A stretch of DNA of 64,000 bases from Frankia sp. QA3 (GCF_000262465.1 NZ_CM001489.1:4407056-4471055), one strand, 5' to 3'. Shown: positions 8,269 through 15,829, numbered from the stretch's first letter. A program made the numbers and translations. Notes: a model not told the origin generated them from the letters alone.

Positions 8269-9915
8269 TCAGAAACCGGGGCCCTGCGGGTGGCTGTGCC
8301 CGTGCCCGTGGCCGTGGGCGTGGGCGTGGTCGCCTTCCGACTCCGCCGGCTTCTCGACGACGAGACCCTCGGTGGTGATGAGCAGCGCCGCGATCGACGC
8401 GGCGTTCGCCACCGCCGAACGGGTGACCTTGACCGGGTCGACGACGCCGGCCGCGATCAGGTCGGTGTACTCGCCGGTCGCCGCGTTGTAACCGTGGCGC
8501 GGCTCGAGATCCTTGACCTTGGCGACGATGACCGCGCCCTCCAGGCCCGCGTTGCGCGCGATCCAGGACAGCGGGGCGTCGAGGGCGGAGCGCACGATCC
8601 GGACGCCGGCGAGCTCGTCCCCGGTACGGCCGAGGCCGTCGTCGAGGACGGAGGTGACGTGCGCCAGCGCGGCGCCGCCGCCGGCGACGATGCCCTCCTC
8701 GATCGCCGCGCGGGTGGCCGACACGGCGTCCTCGAGGCGGTGCTTCTTCTCCTTGAGCTCCACCTCGGTGGCGGCACCCACGCGGATGACCGCGACCCCG
8801 CCGGCGAGCTTGGCGAGCCGCTCCTGGAGCTTCTCGCGGTCCCAGTCGGAGTCGCTGGTCTCGATCTCCGCCTTGAGCTGGCGCACCCGATCGTCGACCG
8901 CGTCGGCCTCACCGCCGCCGTCGACGATGGTGGTGGTGTCCTTGTCCACCACGACGCGCCGGGCCCGACCGAGGTCGGCGAGGGTCACCGCGTCGAGTGT
9001 GAGCCCGACCTCACCGGCCACCACCTGGCCGCCGGTGAGCACGGCGATGTCCTGCAGCATCGCCTTGCGGCGATCCCCGAATCCGGGCGCCTTCACCGCG
9101 ACGACCTGGAAGGTCTTGCGGATCGAGTTCACGACCAGGGTGGACAGCGCCTCGCCCTCGACGTCCTCGGCGATGATCAGCAGCGGCTTGCGCTCCTGCA
9201 CGACCTGCTCCAGGACGGGCAGGAGCTCGTTCAGTGCCGCGATCTTGCCGGGGTAGAGCAGGACGTAGGCGTCCTCGAGGACGGCCTCCTGCGAGTCGGC
9301 GTCCGTGACGAAGTACGGCGAGATGTAGCCCTTGTCGAACTGCATCCCCTCGGTCAGCTCGAGGTCCAGCCCGAGGGTCTGGCTCTCCTCGACCGTGATG
9401 ACGCCGTCCTTGCCGATCTTGTCGATCGCCTCGGCGATCAGCTCCCCGACCCGAGTGTCCTGGGCGGAGATGGCGGCGACCTGGGCGATCGTCTCCCTGG
9501 AGCTGACCTCGATCGCCTGCTCCAGCAGGGCGGCGGAGACGGCCTCGACGGCGGCCTCGATGCCCAGCTTCAGCGACAGCGGCGCGGCCCCGGCAGTCAC
9601 CTGCTTGAGGCCGAAGCGGACCATCCCCTGGGCGAGCACCGTCGCCGTGGTGGTGCCGTCACCGGCGACGTCGTTGGTCTTGGTGGCGACTTCCTTGGCA
9701 AGCTGGGCGCCCAGGTTCTCGTACGGGTCGGCCAGCTCGATCTCCCGCGCGATCGTCACCCCGTCGTTGGTGATCGTCGCCGCGCCGTAGGACTTGTCGA
9801 TGACGACGTTGCGCCCACGCGGGCCGATCGTCACCTTGACCGCGTCGGCCAGCGCGTTCACCCCGCGCTCGAGCGCGTGGCGGGCGTCCTCGTTGAACGT
9901 GAGAATTTTCGGCAT
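8269..9915 (-). CDS. groEL: Chaperonin GroEL (GroEL1 type, His-rich tail)
   Basis: A 548-residue 60-kDa chaperonin subunit of the ATP-driven folding machine that works with GroES in the cytoplasm. It opens MPKILTFNEDARHAL. The nucleotide site VTIGPRGRNVVIDK and GDGTTTATVLA are intact, and the C-terminal third includes EEGIVAGGGAAL. The ATG at 9915 has GGGAGGA about 11 nt upstream. Instead of the usual GGM tail it ends in a His-rich stretch (HAHAHGHGHGHSH), the mark of actinobacterial GroEL1. GroEL1 often has specialised roles, while a second GroEL elsewhere does bulk folding; whether this genome has one cannot be seen here. It follows groES in the same operon, behind a CIRCE operator. Confidence 0.97.
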   Translation of the reverse strand: MPKILTFNEDARHALERGVNALADAVKVTIGPRGRNVVIDKSYGAATITNDGVTIAREIELADPYENLGAQLAKEVATKTNDVAGDGTTTATVLAQGMVRFGLKQVTAGAAPLSLKLGIEAAVEAVSAALLEQAIEVSSRETIAQVAAISAQDTRVGELIAEAIDKIGKDGVITVEESQTLGLDLELTEGMQFDKGYISPYFVTDADSQEAVLEDAYVLLYPGKIAALNELLPVLEQVVQERKPLLIIAEDVEGEALSTLVVNSIRKTFQVVAVKAPGFGDRRKAMLQDIAVLTGGQVVAGEVGLTLDAVTLADLGRARRVVVDKDTTTIVDGGGEADAVDDRVRQLKAEIETSDSDWDREKLQERLAKLAGGVAVIRVGAATEVELKEKKHRLEDAVSATRAAIEEGIVAGGGAALAHVTSVLDDGLGRTGDELAGVRIVRSALDAPLSWIARNAGLEGAVIVAKVKDLEPRHGYNAATGEYTDLIAAGVVDPVKVTRSAVANAASIAALLITTEGLVVEKPAESEGDHAHAHGHGHGHSHPQGPGF

Positions 9916-9961
9916 ACCTGGTTGTCCTCCCGACACCGATGACCGGTGGAAAACCGCAAGA

Positions 9962-10015
9962 GCGCGCCCCGCCGACGGGCCCGGCGGAAACCGGGCGGCC
10001 ACCAGCGGGGCGCGC
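9962..10015 (-). other. Long hairpin between groES and groEL
   Basis: GCGCGCCCCGC at 9962-9972 pairs perfectly (11 bp) with 10005-10015, with an inner GCCCGG/CCGGGC stem. It occupies most of the 126-nt groES-groEL gap. In other bacteria such intercistronic stems mark processing that gives separate groEL mRNA or partial termination; either role here is inference. Confidence 0.65.
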
Positions 10016-10041
10016 CCCTTGCGTTGCTACCGGCGAGCGGT

Positions 10042-10347
10042 CTACTTCTCGATGATCGCGAGGACGTCGCGAGCGGAGAGCACCAGGTACTCCTCGCCCG
10101 AGTACTTGACCTCGGTGCCGCCGTACTTGCTGTAGAGCACCACGTCGCCGACCTTGACGTCGAGCGGGACGCGCTTGCCGTCCTCGAACCGACCCGGACC
10201 GACCGCGAGGACGGTGCCCTCCTGGGGCTTCTCCTTGGCCGTGTCCGGGATCACGATGCCGGACGCGGTGGTCTGCTCGGCGTCGGACGGCTGTACGACG
10301 ATGCGGTCCTCGAGAGGCTTGATAGCAACCTTGGTGGCGGTCGTCAC
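10042..10347 (-). CDS. groES: Co-chaperonin GroES
   Basis: A 101-residue 10-kDa cap of the chaperonin. It begins VTTATKVAIKPLEDRIVV and carries the mobile loop (TASGIVIPDTAKEKPQ, about residues 27-42) that docks on GroEL. The family end GEEYLVLSARDVLAIIEK is complete. The GTG start at 10347 lies 6 nt after a GGGGGAGG ribosome binding site. It is the first gene of the groES-groEL operon; the promoter and CIRCE operator are about 80-130 nt upstream, so control by the HrcA repressor is expected. Confidence 0.97.
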   Translation of the reverse strand: MTTATKVAIKPLEDRIVVQPSDAEQTTASGIVIPDTAKEKPQEGTVLAVGPGRFEDGKRVPLDVKVGDVVLYSKYGGTEVKYSGEEYLVLSARDVLAIIEK

Positions 10348-10428
10348 GATCGACCTCCCCCTTCCTGCGCTGGATGAGAGAGCGACCCTGGCGGCCTGCC
10401 GTCGCGGGTGAACAGGCGCCTGTTGTCG

Positions 10429-10455
10429 CTGGCACTCTCACGTGCCGAGTGCCAA
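10429..10455 (-). promoter_or_regulatory. CIRCE operator (HrcA binding site) of groES-groEL
   Basis: On the minus strand the site reads TTGGCACTC, 9 nt, GAGTGCCAG, which is the CIRCE inverted repeat with one base changed in each arm from the consensus. It begins directly after the -10 box, a position that would let HrcA block transcription initiation. Confidence 0.92.
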
Positions 10456-10481
10456 CTTAGCACCCGCACCACACACGTCAA
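10454..10481 (-). promoter_or_regulatory. groES-groEL promoter
   Basis: The -35 box TTGACG (10481-10476) and -10 box TAAGTT (10459-10454) are 16 bp apart on the minus strand. The -10 overlaps the edge of the CIRCE element. This is a vegetative-type promoter. Confidence 0.75.
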
Positions 10482-10629
10482 CCAACAAGGTCGGATCTGT
10501 CAAGACGGCCGGGAGCCGGGCACCGCCCGCCCGGCCGCGCCGGCCGCGCGAACCCGCCCGGCCCGTTCCCGGCGCGCGGCCGCGCAACCGGCCCCGACCA
10601 CCTTCGGCCACGAGGGATGGGACCCGGAC

Positions 10630-10941
10630 ATGATTTGGATGTGGGAGGCCAGGGCGACGCCCGGCCGCCTGGAAGACCTGCGGGACTGGGCGATCGACGC
10701 CCTCGCCGGACGCGAGGGTGAGGTATATCTCAGCCGCCAACCGGGGGGCGACCTCGTCGTGGTGATCCTCCGACTGCCCGATGCGCCGCCGGCCGACGCG
10801 GACGCGGTGACCGCCGCCCACGTCGACCCCGCCAGCACCATCGAGGGGCCAGCCGCGGCCCCGCTGCCCGCGCCACCCGACGGGTTGGTCGCCGGTGCCC
10901 CGCAGGCCTGGCCGTTCCATCAGATCCACCCGCCCCGCTGA
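10630..10941 (+). CDS. Small hypothetical protein
   Basis: A 103-residue protein starting MIWMWEARATPGRLEDL. The ATG at 10630 is preceded by a GAGGGATGGG stretch. The frame is open upstream into the groES regulatory region, but that part has no protein-like composition. The first 50 residues alternate an amphipathic helix (GRLEDLRDWAIDALAG) with strands (GEVYLSRQ, DLVVVILRL). This is suggestive of a small ferredoxin-like fold such as those of monooxygenase-like dimers, but it is only a structural guess. The tail is Ala/Pro-rich and ends HQIHPPR. It is divergent from groES and convergent with the marR gene. No function is assigned. Confidence 0.65.
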   Translation: MIWMWEARATPGRLEDLRDWAIDALAGREGEVYLSRQPGGDLVVVILRLPDAPPADADAVTAAHVDPASTIEGPAAAPLPAPPDGLVAGAPQAWPFHQIHPPR

Positions 10942-11023
10942 GCCCGGAGCCACCCGCAGCCGGGACCCACCCGCAAGCTGAGGTCCATTCGCGGCCCGGG
11001 TCCATTCGCCGTGCCGAACGCGG

Positions 11024-11635
11024 TCAGCCGGCGGCGCCCGCCCGCTCGGCGCGGTCGCCGCCCGCGGCGTAGTCATCGCCCGGAGGGCACCCGGTGGCAT
11101 CGTGCGCCTCGATCTCCCGCCGGGCCGCGTCGCAGGCGGCCGCGCCATGGGTGGGATCGACGGCCAGCAGGCGCGCGGCGATCCGGCGCAGCAGCTCGAC
11201 GAACCGCTCCCTCTCGGCCGGCTCGAGCCCGGCCAGCACGTGCTGGTCGACGAGGCGGCGGTCCTCCTGGGTCGCCGCGTAGAGCCGCGCACCCTGTGCG
11301 GTCGCGGTGATGATGCGGGCGCGCCGGTCGGCCGGGTCGGGGTGGCGCTCGACCAGGCCCGCCCGTTCGAGATCGTCGACGATGCGCACCATCACCGTCC
11401 GGTCGATGCCGAACCGGCGGGCCACCTCGATCTGGTTGCGCGCCTCGCCGCCGACGGCGGCGCCGAGGACGTGCAGCGCGCGCAGGCCACCCGGCAGCTC
11501 GCCGACCGCGGCGGCGGAGGCCGCGAGGTAGCCGTACTGCACCTGGCCCAGCAGCCAGCCCAGGTCCTGTCCGAGGTCGTCGGGCAGGACGTCGGCTTCG
11601 GCCTCGCGCTCCGCGGGCGCTGCGGCGTCGCTCAC
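11024..11635 (-). CDS. MarR family transcriptional regulator
   Basis: A 203-residue winged-helix repressor of the MarR type. The core runs from about residue 40 to 150: dimer helix, recognition part RFGIDRTVMVRIVDDLERAG, and wing VERHPDPADRRARIITAT, where the D-x-R-x-R signature is clear. The GTG start at 11635 has only a weak ribosome binding site (GGAC). The C-terminus is extended by an acidic tail of about 35 residues. It is transcribed divergently from the azoreductase gene, and the 149-bp spacer is AT-rich and full of short repeats, so it most likely represses both genes in response to a quinone, phenol or similar compound. The ligand is not visible. Confidence 0.9.
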   Translation of the reverse strand: MSDAAAPAEREAEADVLPDDLGQDLGWLLGQVQYGYLAASAAAVGELPGGLRALHVLGAAVGGEARNQIEVARRFGIDRTVMVRIVDDLERAGLVERHPDPADRRARIITATAQGARLYAATQEDRRLVDQHVLAGLEPAERERFVELLRRIAARLLAVDPTHGAAACDAARREIEAHDATGCPPGDDYAAGGDRAERAGAAG

Positions 11636-11697
11636 TCGTCCAGGGTACCCGTCCCAGTCAGAGCAATCTCTCTTCAGATAGGTGCGTGCAGAGACGA

Positions 11698-11757
11698 TTT
11701 ATGTATCAGATAGTCTCTATACAGATCTTCGCGACGAAAGAAGATCTCAAGATCTGA
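11698..11757. promoter_or_regulatory. Putative MarR operator region
   Basis: An AT-rich island in the marR/azoR divergent spacer. It contains ATAG-TCT-CTAT at 11710-11720, the pentamer CAGAT repeated at 11707 and 11722, and two AGATCT palindromes at 11742-11747 and 11750-11755. One or more of these probably form the MarR binding site. The exact boundaries are inferred. Confidence 0.5.
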
Positions 11758-11784
11758 TGACCGTGGAACTACGGAGGCCCCGCA

Positions 11785-12420
11785 ATGCCCCACCTGCTGC
11801 ACGTCGACGCGAGCCTGGCCCAGGAGGGCTCGACCTCCCGGTCACTGGCCGCCGCCTTCATCGACGCCTGGCGCGCCGCCCGCCCCGAGGGCACCGTCAC
11901 CTACCGCGATCTAGCCCTCACGCCCCCGCCGCACCTGGACTGGGCCACGCTGTCGGCGGGCTTCACCCCGCCCGAGCAGCACACCCCTGAGCAGGCCGAG
12001 GGCGTCAAGCTGCGCGAGGAGCTGATCGTCGAGCTGGAGGCGGCCGACGAACTCCTGCTGTCGCTGCCGATGTACAACTACTCGGTGCCGTCGGCCTTCA
12101 AGGCGTGGGTGGACCAGGTGATCCTGATCGGGCGCACCGTGCGTCAGCCACCGGAGCAGTCGGTGCTCGCCGGTCGCCGCGTCACCGTCATCGCCACCCA
12201 GGGCGGTTCGTACGCGGTGGGCACTCCCAAGGAGGGCTGGGACCACCAGCTCCCCTTCGTCGCTCATGTCCTCGAGTCGCTCGGGGCGACCGACGTCGAG
12301 CTGATCCGGGTGGAGATGACGCTCGCCCCGGTCACCCCGGCGCTGGCCGACTTCACCGACCTCTACGAGCGCAGCCGGGCCGCCGGCGAGGCCACCGCTC
12401 GGGCACGGGCGGCGGCCTGA
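11785..12420 (+). CDS. azoR: FMN-dependent NADH-azoreductase / quinone reductase
   Basis: A 211-residue flavodoxin-like oxidoreductase. Members of the AzoR family use NADH and FMN for two-electron reduction of quinones and azo compounds. Visible motifs are the phosphate loop region near the N-terminus (HVDASLAQEGSTSRSLA), the FMN-contact PMYNYSVPSAFKAWVDQV at about residue 94, and the TQGGSY loop at about 138. The length equals the family norm. The ATG at 11785 has GGAGG upstream. It is divergent from a MarR gene, a common pairing for detoxifying reductases. Its end faces the end of rimI 40 bp away. Confidence 0.93.
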   Translation: MPHLLHVDASLAQEGSTSRSLAAAFIDAWRAARPEGTVTYRDLALTPPPHLDWATLSAGFTPPEQHTPEQAEGVKLREELIVELEAADELLLSLPMYNYSVPSAFKAWVDQVILIGRTVRQPPEQSVLAGRRVTVIATQGGSYAVGTPKEGWDHQLPFVAHVLESLGATDVELIRVEMTLAPVTPALADFTDLYERSRAAGEATARARAAA

Positions 12421-12460
12421 GTCACCGCGACTGGCCGGGGGCGCCCGCGCGAGCCGGTGG

Positions 12461-13087
12461 TCACGGCTCCAGGCGCACCCGGCCGGGCAGCGCCCGTTCG
12501 ACCTCGTCGAGCAGCGTGGCGTACCCGACCGTGTCGATCGGTCGGGCCCGCATGACGTAGGCGTCGCCGCCGGAGGGCTGGTAGTAGCCGCGGCGCACGC
12601 CGATGTCGACGAAGCCGAGCCGGCTGTACAGCGCCCGCGCGGCGTGGTTGTCGGTGCGGACCTCCAGCCCGCAGGACCGGGCCCCGGCCTGGCGCGCGTA
12701 GCGCAGCAGGGCGATCATCAGCCGGGCGCCGATGCCACGGCCTCGTATCCGGGGCACGACGCCGACGGTCTGGATGTAGGCGCCGTCGTCGGCGAGCGCC
12801 AGCCCCGCGTAGCCGACGATCGCCGCCAGGTCGTGCTCGGCCACCCCCTGCGGCCGCCACAGCGCGGTCAGGTAGCGCCGCCGGTCGCCTTGGGCCAGTT
12901 CGGACCAGAACAGCTCCGCGGTCCAGGGGTCGGTGGCGAAGACGGTCGGCTCCAGCTCGGCGACGGTCGCGACGTGCCACCAGCGCATCGGGGCGAGCAC
13001 CAGGTCCTGGTCCAAATCCTGGTCCTGGTCCTGGTCCTGGTCCTGGTCCGGTTCGGTCGGCGCGCCGTGGGGGTGCGGCCGCGTCAC
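12461..13087 (-). CDS. rimI: Ribosomal protein S18 alanine N-acetyltransferase (RimI)
   Basis: A GNAT acetyltransferase, 208 residues with the GTG at 13087. It acetylates the N-terminal Ala of S18; in actinobacteria it is also a general N-terminal acetylase. The acetyl-CoA loop RGRGIGARLM and the following helix are intact, as is the late motif NHAARALYSRLGF. The start overlaps the tsaB stop by 4 nt (GTGA), which supports coupling. The family start would fit better at ATG 12988 (MRWWHVATVAELEP). The extra 33 residues are mainly alternating Asp-Gln, encoded by five exact copies of a hexamer. It belongs to the tsaE-tsaB-rimI operon; tsaD, its usual next gene, is absent here. Confidence 0.93.
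   Translation of the reverse strand: MTRPHPHGAPTEPDQDQDQDQDQDLDQDLVLAPMRWWHVATVAELEPTVFATDPWTAELFWSELAQGDRRRYLTALWRPQGVAEHDLAAIVGYAGLALADDGAYIQTVGVVPRIRGRGIGARLMIALLRYARQAGARSCGLEVRTDNHAARALYSRLGFVDIGVRRGYYQPSGGDAYVMRARPIDTVGYATLLDEVERALPGRVRLEP
13017..13046. repeat. Hexanucleotide tandem repeat in rimI 5' end
   Basis: Five perfect copies of TCCTGG (plus strand) lie in frame in rimI and encode (DQ)n. Degenerate copies flank them on both sides. Copy-number change would lengthen or shorten the N-terminus without shifting the frame. Confidence 0.85.
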
Positions 13088-13848
13088 GCCCTAACCGGCT
13101 TCGGCACGTGCGGTTCGGCCGCGTCCGGTCGCCGCAGGTAGAGCGGGGCGAGAACGCCGGGGACGCGACCGGCCAGCAGGTCCGCCCCGGCGAGGCCGAC
13201 GAGCAGCTCCGGGCGCGGGTAGCCACCCTCCGGCGTGCCCGCGCCGTCGCCCGCGTCCGCCGCGTCGTCGGCGACGGCTGCGAACCCGGCGAACGGCTCC
13301 GGGTACAGCGCCCGGCCGGGTCCGGTGACGGCGTCGACGCCGAGCTCCCGCAACGTCTGCGCGACCTGCGCCGGACGGCCCACGGCGGGATCGCCCACCC
13401 GCACCCCGGCGACGTAGCGGGCCCAGTAGACCTCGCGGCGGCGGGCGTCGGTGACCACGCCGACCGAGCCGGCCGTGGCCGCGCCGATCCCATCGAGCGA
13501 GCAGACGCCGTGCACCGGGATGTCCAGCGCGTCCGCGAATGCCGCGGCGGTCACCATGCCGACCCGCAGGCTGGTGAACGGGCCGGGACCGGCCCCCACG
13601 ACGACGGCCGCGAGGTCCGTCGGCCGCGCGCCCGCCTCGTCGAGGACGGCGCGCATCGACGGCGCGAGCAGTTCCCCGTGGCGGCGGGCATCGACGGTGA
13701 CCACGCTTCCCCGGGGCCAGACGTGCACGCCCGGGCCGGCGGGACCGCCGCCCGCCGTGCTCACCGGCCGCGCGGTATCGGACGCCGTCAGCTCGGCGAG
13801 CGCCACCGCGCACGCGGCCGTGGATGTGTCGAGGGCCAGCACCAGCAC
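13084..13848 (-). CDS. tsaB: tRNA threonylcarbamoyladenosine biosynthesis protein TsaB
   Basis: A 254-residue ASKHA-fold protein that scaffolds the TsaB-TsaD-TsaE complex making t6A37 in tRNAs that read ANN codons. It opens VLVLALDTSTAACAVAL. The family hallmark GAGPGPFTSLRVGM is at about residue 87, followed by VCSLDGIGAA and DARRREVYWARY. An Ala/Gly/Pro insertion (about residues 20-48) sits between the first strands. The GTG at 13848 is the first codon; the ribosome binding site is poor. The stop overlaps rimI by 4 nt, and tsaE is upstream with a 74-nt gap. Confidence 0.95.
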   Translation of the reverse strand: MLVLALDTSTAACAVALAELTASDTARPVSTAGGGPAGPGVHVWPRGSVVTVDARRHGELLAPSMRAVLDEAGARPTDLAAVVVGAGPGPFTSLRVGMVTAAAFADALDIPVHGVCSLDGIGAATAGSVGVVTDARRREVYWARYVAGVRVGDPAVGRPAQVAQTLRELGVDAVTGPGRALYPEPFAGFAAVADDAADAGDGAGTPEGGYPRPELLVGLAGADLLAGRVPGVLAPLYLRRPDAAEPHVPKPVRA

Positions 13849-13922
13849 TCGTCCAGACTACGGACCGCCGTATCGGCCACGACGGGTACCCACCCCACCG
13901 CGGCCCGGCGCAGGCGGTGCGG

Positions 13923-14417
13923 TCAGTCCGCGGCGAGGTCGCGCAGCCGACGCACCCAGCTCGGGCCGGTGGCGACGAGGCGGACCGTCCTGGTCTCGCC
14001 GGCCTCGTCGGCGGTGGGCCGGGTGAGCACGATCTCCAGATGGTCCTGGGCGAGCCCCTCCACCAGCCCGGCGCCCCACTCGACGACGGTCACCGAGCTG
14101 TCGGCGTCGGCGTCGAGGTCGAGGTCGTCGACCTCGGCCACCCCGCCGAGCCGGTAGGCGTCCACATGCACGAGCGGGATCCGGCCGTCCGGGTAGATCC
14201 GCGCGAGCACGAACGTCGGTGAGGTGACCGTCTCGCGCACGCCGAGCCCGGCGGCGATTCCCTGGGTGAGCACCGTCTTGCCCGCGCCGAGCGGGCCGGA
14301 GAGCACAAGCAGGTCGCCGGGGCGCAGCAACGCCGCCAACCGGGCGCCGAAGTCCCGCATCCGGTCGGCCGTGGGTACGACGACCACGTCGCGCTGCCGT
14401 GCGGCGTTCACGCCCAT
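13923..14417 (-). CDS. tsaE: tRNA threonylcarbamoyladenosine biosynthesis ATPase TsaE
   Basis: A 164-residue P-loop ATPase that drives turnover of the t6A-forming TsaBDE complex. The Walker A loop GPLGAGKT is at 41-48, the switch-like TSPTFVLARIY at about 65-75, the HVDAYRLGG motif follows, and VVEWGAGLVE ends the conserved core. The ATG at 14417 has GAGGAGG 4 nt upstream. The length is normal. It is the first gene of the tsaE-tsaB-rimI group, downstream of the alpha/beta hydrolase gene, which is the common actinobacterial order. Confidence 0.95.
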   Translation of the reverse strand: MGVNAARQRDVVVVPTADRMRDFGARLAALLRPGDLLVLSGPLGAGKTVLTQGIAAGLGVRETVTSPTFVLARIYPDGRIPLVHVDAYRLGGVAEVDDLDLDADADSSVTVVEWGAGLVEGLAQDHLEIVLTRPTADEAGETRTVRLVATGPSWVRRLRDLAAD

Positions 14418-14434
14418 CGCCTCCTCGCTCGCAC

Positions 14435-14477
14435 CCCGCCGGACTCGAACCCCGCCGGACTCGAACCCCGCCAGTTC
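14435..14477. repeat. Tandem repeat resembling tRNA T-arm
   Basis: In the hydrolase-tsaE gap the unit CCGCCGGACTCGAACC occurs twice head to tail, plus a third partial copy. On the minus strand each unit contains GGGTTCGAGTCC, which matches the T-loop of tRNAs, but no other tRNA part is present. Confidence 0.6.
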
Positions 14478-14497
14478 CCTCCGCCCGGGTCAGCCGG

Positions 14498-15691
14498 TCA
14501 GGCGGCCGTCCCGCCGGCGTCGCGGTCCGCGACCGCCGCCCGCTCGGCCGGCGGCGCGCCGTCCGCGGCGGCGCCGACCGAGGCGGGCGGGAGTCCCGCC
14601 CGCGACCGCGGCAGCGGCAGCGGGACCTCGGCGAGGGACCGCTGCACCAGCCTGCGGATCGCGGCGTTCACCACCTCGGGCCGCTCCAACATGATGGCGT
14701 GGCCCGCGTCCTCCTCGACGACCAGCTCCGCCTCGGGCAGGATCTCGGCGATTGTCCGGCTGTGCGTTACCGGGGTGATCAGGTCGGCGTCGCCGACGAC
14801 CAGCACGGTGGGGATCCCGACGAGTCGGGCGGCGGCGGCCAGCCGGTCGTTGTCGAGCAGGGTGGGCAGGAACGCGGCGATGACCGCGACCGAGGTGTCC
14901 GAGACCATCGTCTCGAGGAAGGTGACGACCGACGGCGGCAGGTCGGTGGCGCCGAACCCGATCCGCCGGGTCACCTCCCACGACATGTCGCTGCCCCGGC
15001 CGCGAACCCGCTCCAGCAGGCCCGAGGTGCGCCGCATGCCGACGGCGATGCCGGGCAGCACCCGGCGCACCACCGCCGTCGCCAGGGCGGGCAGCCCGAG
15101 GGTCACCTGGGCCAGCTCGGATGCGCTGGTCGACAGCAGCGCCACCCCGATGATCTGGTCGTCGAAGAGCTCGGGATGGGCGTCGGCCAGGCCCAGGACC
15201 GCCATGCCGCCCATCGAGTGGCCGATCAGGATGATCGGCCCGCCGGGCGCCCGCTCGCGGATCACCCGGTAGAGGTCGTCGGCGAGCACGTCGATGGTGC
15301 AGTTGCCGACCTCGGACGGCCCGGAGCGCCCGTGTGCGCGCTGGTCGAAGAAGACCATCCGGCCGAGATCCGAAAGGGCCCGGTGCTGCAGGACCCAGCA
15401 CTCGGCGGACACGCAGAACCCGTGGACGAACACCAGCGTCAGCGGCGCGTCCTTCGGACCGGTCTCCTCGACGTACAGGGGCACGCCGTCGGCCGCGATC
15501 ACCGTGGCGACCCGGCCGCCGATCGGCCCCAGGCCGGGCTGCGGCGGGGCGTCCGGCCGGTTGCGGCGGCGGCGGATCGCCCGCCGCTCGGCGACCAGGC
15601 CGGCCGCGACTGCCGCGCCGACCACACCGACCGATCCCGTGGCGGCCCGCGCCGCCCGGGACCCCGCGAACGGGCCCACGGTCCTCACCAT
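14498..15691 (-). CDS. Alpha/beta hydrolase
   Basis: A 397-residue alpha/beta-fold hydrolase. The ATG at 15691 has GGAGGGAG just upstream. Residues 16-33 form a hydrophobic stretch that may anchor the protein in the membrane. The oxyanion region HGF is at 90-92, the nucleophile elbow GHSMGG puts Ser at 159, the acid is probably the second Asp in GDADLITPV, and the His is in DAGHAIMLE. The C-terminal 45 residues are Ala-rich and low complexity. An orthologous gene lies between alr and tsaE in Streptomyces and Mycobacterium. The substrate is unknown; esterase or lipase-like activity is a reasonable guess. Confidence 0.9.
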   Translation of the reverse strand: MVRTVGPFAGSRAARAATGSVGVVGAAVAAGLVAERRAIRRRRNRPDAPPQPGLGPIGGRVATVIAADGVPLYVEETGPKDAPLTLVFVHGFCVSAECWVLQHRALSDLGRMVFFDQRAHGRSGPSEVGNCTIDVLADDLYRVIRERAPGGPIILIGHSMGGMAVLGLADAHPELFDDQIIGVALLSTSASELAQVTLGLPALATAVVRRVLPGIAVGMRRTSGLLERVRGRGSDMSWEVTRRIGFGATDLPPSVVTFLETMVSDTSVAVIAAFLPTLLDNDRLAAAARLVGIPTVLVVGDADLITPVTHSRTIAEILPEAELVVEEDAGHAIMLERPEVVNAAIRRLVQRSLAEVPLPLPRSRAGLPPASVGAAADGAPPAERAAVADRDAGGTAA

Positions 15692-15752
15692 CGGTGCTCC
15701 CTCCTCCGGGCTGCCCTGAACCGATGATGCACCGCTTGGGCGCCAGGAGCAG

Positions 15753-15766
15753 GCGTCACGTGACGC
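15753..15766. promoter_or_regulatory. Perfect 14-bp palindrome upstream of hydrolase gene
   Basis: GCGTCACGTGACGC is self-complementary and lies 62 bp upstream of the hydrolase start. It is a candidate operator for a dimeric regulator that I cannot name. Confidence 0.4.
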
Positions 15767-15767
15767 A

Positions 15768-15813
15768 CGCGTAACCACGCTCCGGCCCCGGCGGGTCGGG
15801 GCGTGGTTACGCG
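15768..15813 (-). terminator. Terminator after glyA
   Basis: A perfect 13-bp stem (15768-15780 with 15801-15813, core GCGTAACCACGC) begins 17 nt after the glyA stop and has a 20-nt GC-rich loop. There is no T-run. Confidence 0.75.
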
Positions 15814-15829
15814 CGGGAGCCCGCGACGA

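Noticed and set aside
14435..14477. tRNA gene
   Set aside because: Only the T-arm-like part is present; no acceptor, D or anticodon stem can be formed around it.
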